Positions 62,231-64,000 of a stretch of DNA of 64,000 nucleotides are shown piece after piece; within the stretch, counting starts at the first letter, position 1; the number at the start of each line of letters is the position of its first letter. The position numbers and the translations under genes were made by a program. This DNA is from Xylaria sp. FL1777 (taxonomy: Eukaryota > Ascomycota > Sordariomycetes > Xylariales > Xylariaceae). The stretch lies in contig MU400529.1 in assembly GCA_022578965.1 (NCBI GenBank), forward strand, positions 418,509 through 482,508, written 5' to 3'. Under the pieces are notes generated by a model that saw nothing but the letters and a program-made list of their open reading frames with translations, was not told the origin of the DNA and did no database searches.

Positions 62231-63934
62231 AGCTAACAAAATAATATTAATTTATTATTAATTTAGCTATAAATTAAGGCTTAATTGCATTATATATACT
62301 AATTAGTTATTCTTTTGTTTTTAATTATATAATAAGAATTATATTTATTGCTTTAAGTTTTAAAATACTTGCGCTTTATTAATAAGCTATATATAAAAAC
62401 GCTATAAATAAATTATAAAATCTTTACAAAAAAGCTTTAAAATATTAATTATTAAACTTTAGAACATCTTTATATTAAAAAAAGCTTATTAAATACTTTT
62501 ATTTATGCTTATTAGCAATAGTTAATATAGCTTTATATATATTTTTCTTAAAAGAAATAAAAGCAGCTTTTTAAGCTATATATTTATAGTTTAAAACTTG
62601 TATTTTAAGTACAGTTAAATAAGCATACTGCTAGCATTAAAAATAGTTTTAATCCTATTAAAAAACCTTATAAAATTAGTTTAAATAAAGCTATTTATAG
62701 CGCTTATATAAAAAAGCTTAATAGCTTAGTAAGCTAAAGATTTATGCTTTACTACTAAGTGCTTATATTTAGTATAATATTTTTGTATTACTAATTATTA
62801 GTTAAACTTTATACGAAATAAAAACAAAACTACTTATTTTTATATTGCTAACTTTGTTAATTAATTAAAACTAAGCTTTATAAGTTAATAAAAAACGCAG
62901 AAATACTTTTAAAAAGCAAAACTATATAGCTATAAAGTTAATATAATAATTGTTCGAAGTTTTTTAAACAATAGTGCAATTTTTATTTATAACAACTTTT
63001 TTATAGTTATTTTTTTAAAAAACAAAAAAATAAACAAATTAATCTAATAACTTTTAAATATATATTGCATTAAAATATAACATAGCAAATAGCTAACTTA
63101 TTAATAAAACTAATTTAAAATAAATATAAATTAACTTATAAGCTTGCATAAAGTATAGCTATTTATATAGCTTATATAAGCTATTATTTTTAAGTTTTTA
63201 AATTTGCAAACTATATTTAAAAGCAAGCTATTTTTTAGTTAAAATGCTTTTTTAAAACGCTTAAAACAAAGCTAACACACTAACAAACTACTTAAAATTA
63301 TTGCTTTTTTAATAGTTTTATACTTTTTATTTTTAGCTTTAGTAGTTTGCTTGCAAGATTTACAAACAAAAGTTATTATAAAAATAAGCTAATGCTTAGC
63401 TAATATAAAAACTTTAATATTTACATTAGAATTAAATTTATTTTTTGCGTTATTTATATTAAAATTACGTAAAATAGCATTTAGATCTTCATTTAGATTT
63501 ATAAAGTCTAGATTATTTTTATTCTTATTTTTATTCTTTTTTTTTTAACTTATAAAAAGCTTAATAGTGTTTATATTTTTATTAGAATTAAAGCTGTTTT
63601 AAAAAAAAAGCGAACTGCTAAAATTCTTATTTTTATTACTAGAGTTATTAAACTTCTAGCAAAAAAGTTAATTAAAGTTTTGTTCTACAGTAAAATTAAA
63701 TTTATTCTTAAATAAATTTAAGCATAAAGCAAATTGCAATAATTTTCTGCGTTTATATTTATAACTATAGCTTTAACTGCAATTACGTTTATATATACTA
63801 CTTTTAACTACTGCAAGTTTAAGCAGTATAATCATAATACAAATAATAATTAAAAAAGAAGCAGAAAAGATATAAAATAAATATAAGAATAGCAATAGTA
63901 AAATATATAGCTAAAACTAATTATTTAGCAGCAG

Positions 63935-63936
<2 letters not shown>
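62231..63936. other. 3' region of A2 after the chromodomain
   Basis: About 1.7 kb without recognisable sense coding. From about 63200 to 63830 the - strand is the more A-rich and carries the antisense frame described for A1. Includes the AAAAAT-type repeat (as ATTTTT) near 63518-63548. Confidence 0.55.

Positions 63937-64000
<64 letters not shown>
63937..64000 (+). repeat. Homopolymer of at least 64 A at the window edge
   Basis: Pure A to the last base. It is the reverse complement of the T tract of A1 at 13799-13840, preceded by TTATTTAGCAGCAGCT, so it is a real internal part of A2 rather than a tail added at the edge. Its true length is unknown. Confidence 0.95.

Larger units (their letters stand above)
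61702..64000 (+). mobile_element. Copy A2, segment 3: integrase end, chromodomain, 3' region (cut by the window edge)
   Basis: Third piece of A2, reverse complement of A1 from about 16080 down to 13840. The window ends inside its poly-A tract, before the 3' LTR, which is expected a few hundred bases beyond. B1 should then resume. Confidence 0.9.

Noticed and set aside
1..64000. Mitochondrial DNA, or a naturally AT-rich genome such as a malaria parasite or slime mould
   Set aside because: No mitochondrial genes, tRNAs or introns are seen; the content is nested LTR elements with transition-only decay, which fits fungal RIP better.

Overview
The window is a block of very AT-rich, repeat-only DNA from what is most likely a filamentous ascomycete fungus. 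A hand count of positions 24001-24420 gives 35 C and 35 G in 420 bases (16.7% GC). I find no intact host gene, tRNA or rRNA. What is readable is the remains of Ty3/Gypsy LTR retrotransposons whose frames are full of TAA/TAG codons. Copies differ from each other mostly by C/T and G/A transitions. This is the pattern of repeat-induced point mutation (RIP) in the AT-rich isochores or centromeres of Pezizomycotina; the placement is inference.

Three families are present. Family C (1-4889, + strand, left end outside the window) is a chromodomain Gypsy element with readable RT, RNase H, integrase and chromodomain, ending in a probable 522-bp LTR. Family A (~7.86 kb, ~193-bp LTRs with TG...CA ends) is a second chromodomain Gypsy element with four copies: A1 13348-21215 (-), A2 in three pieces at 25861-27567, 35427-38882 and 61702-64000 (+), A3 27568-35426 (-), and A4 in two pieces at 38883-39024 and 53981-61701 (-). 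Family B (14.96 kb, 304-bp LTRs) has a Gypsy-type integrase but about 5.5 kb of unexplained sequence between pol and the 3' LTR. Its copies are B3 4890-9666 (+, partial), B1 9667-13347 plus 21216-25860 (-, partial) and B2 39025-53980 (-, both LTRs present).

The copies are nested like Russian dolls. C and B1 sit inside B3. A1 and A2 sit inside B1. A3 and A4 sit inside A2. B2 sits inside the 3' LTR of A4. Junctions are precise: the interrupted element resumes at the expected base, and 5-bp target-site duplications are visible (TTTTA around A4, TAATA/CAATA around A3, TATAT around B2). The insertion order can therefore be read: B3 first, then B1 and C, then A1 and A2, then A3 and A4, then B2. Family B was mobile both before and after the burst of family A, and even the innermost copy is heavily mutated, so mutation continued after the last insertion.

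Nothing here looks functional today. The only reading frames longer than about 65 codons are remnants or antisense frames. Points worth a second look are the long post-pol region of family B, the mutation context (TpC is depleted as strongly as CpA), a lightly mutated GC-richer block with a 38-bp tandem repeat in the C LTR, a 17-bp duplication in the A2 integrase, and a homopolymer of at least 64 A at the right edge.
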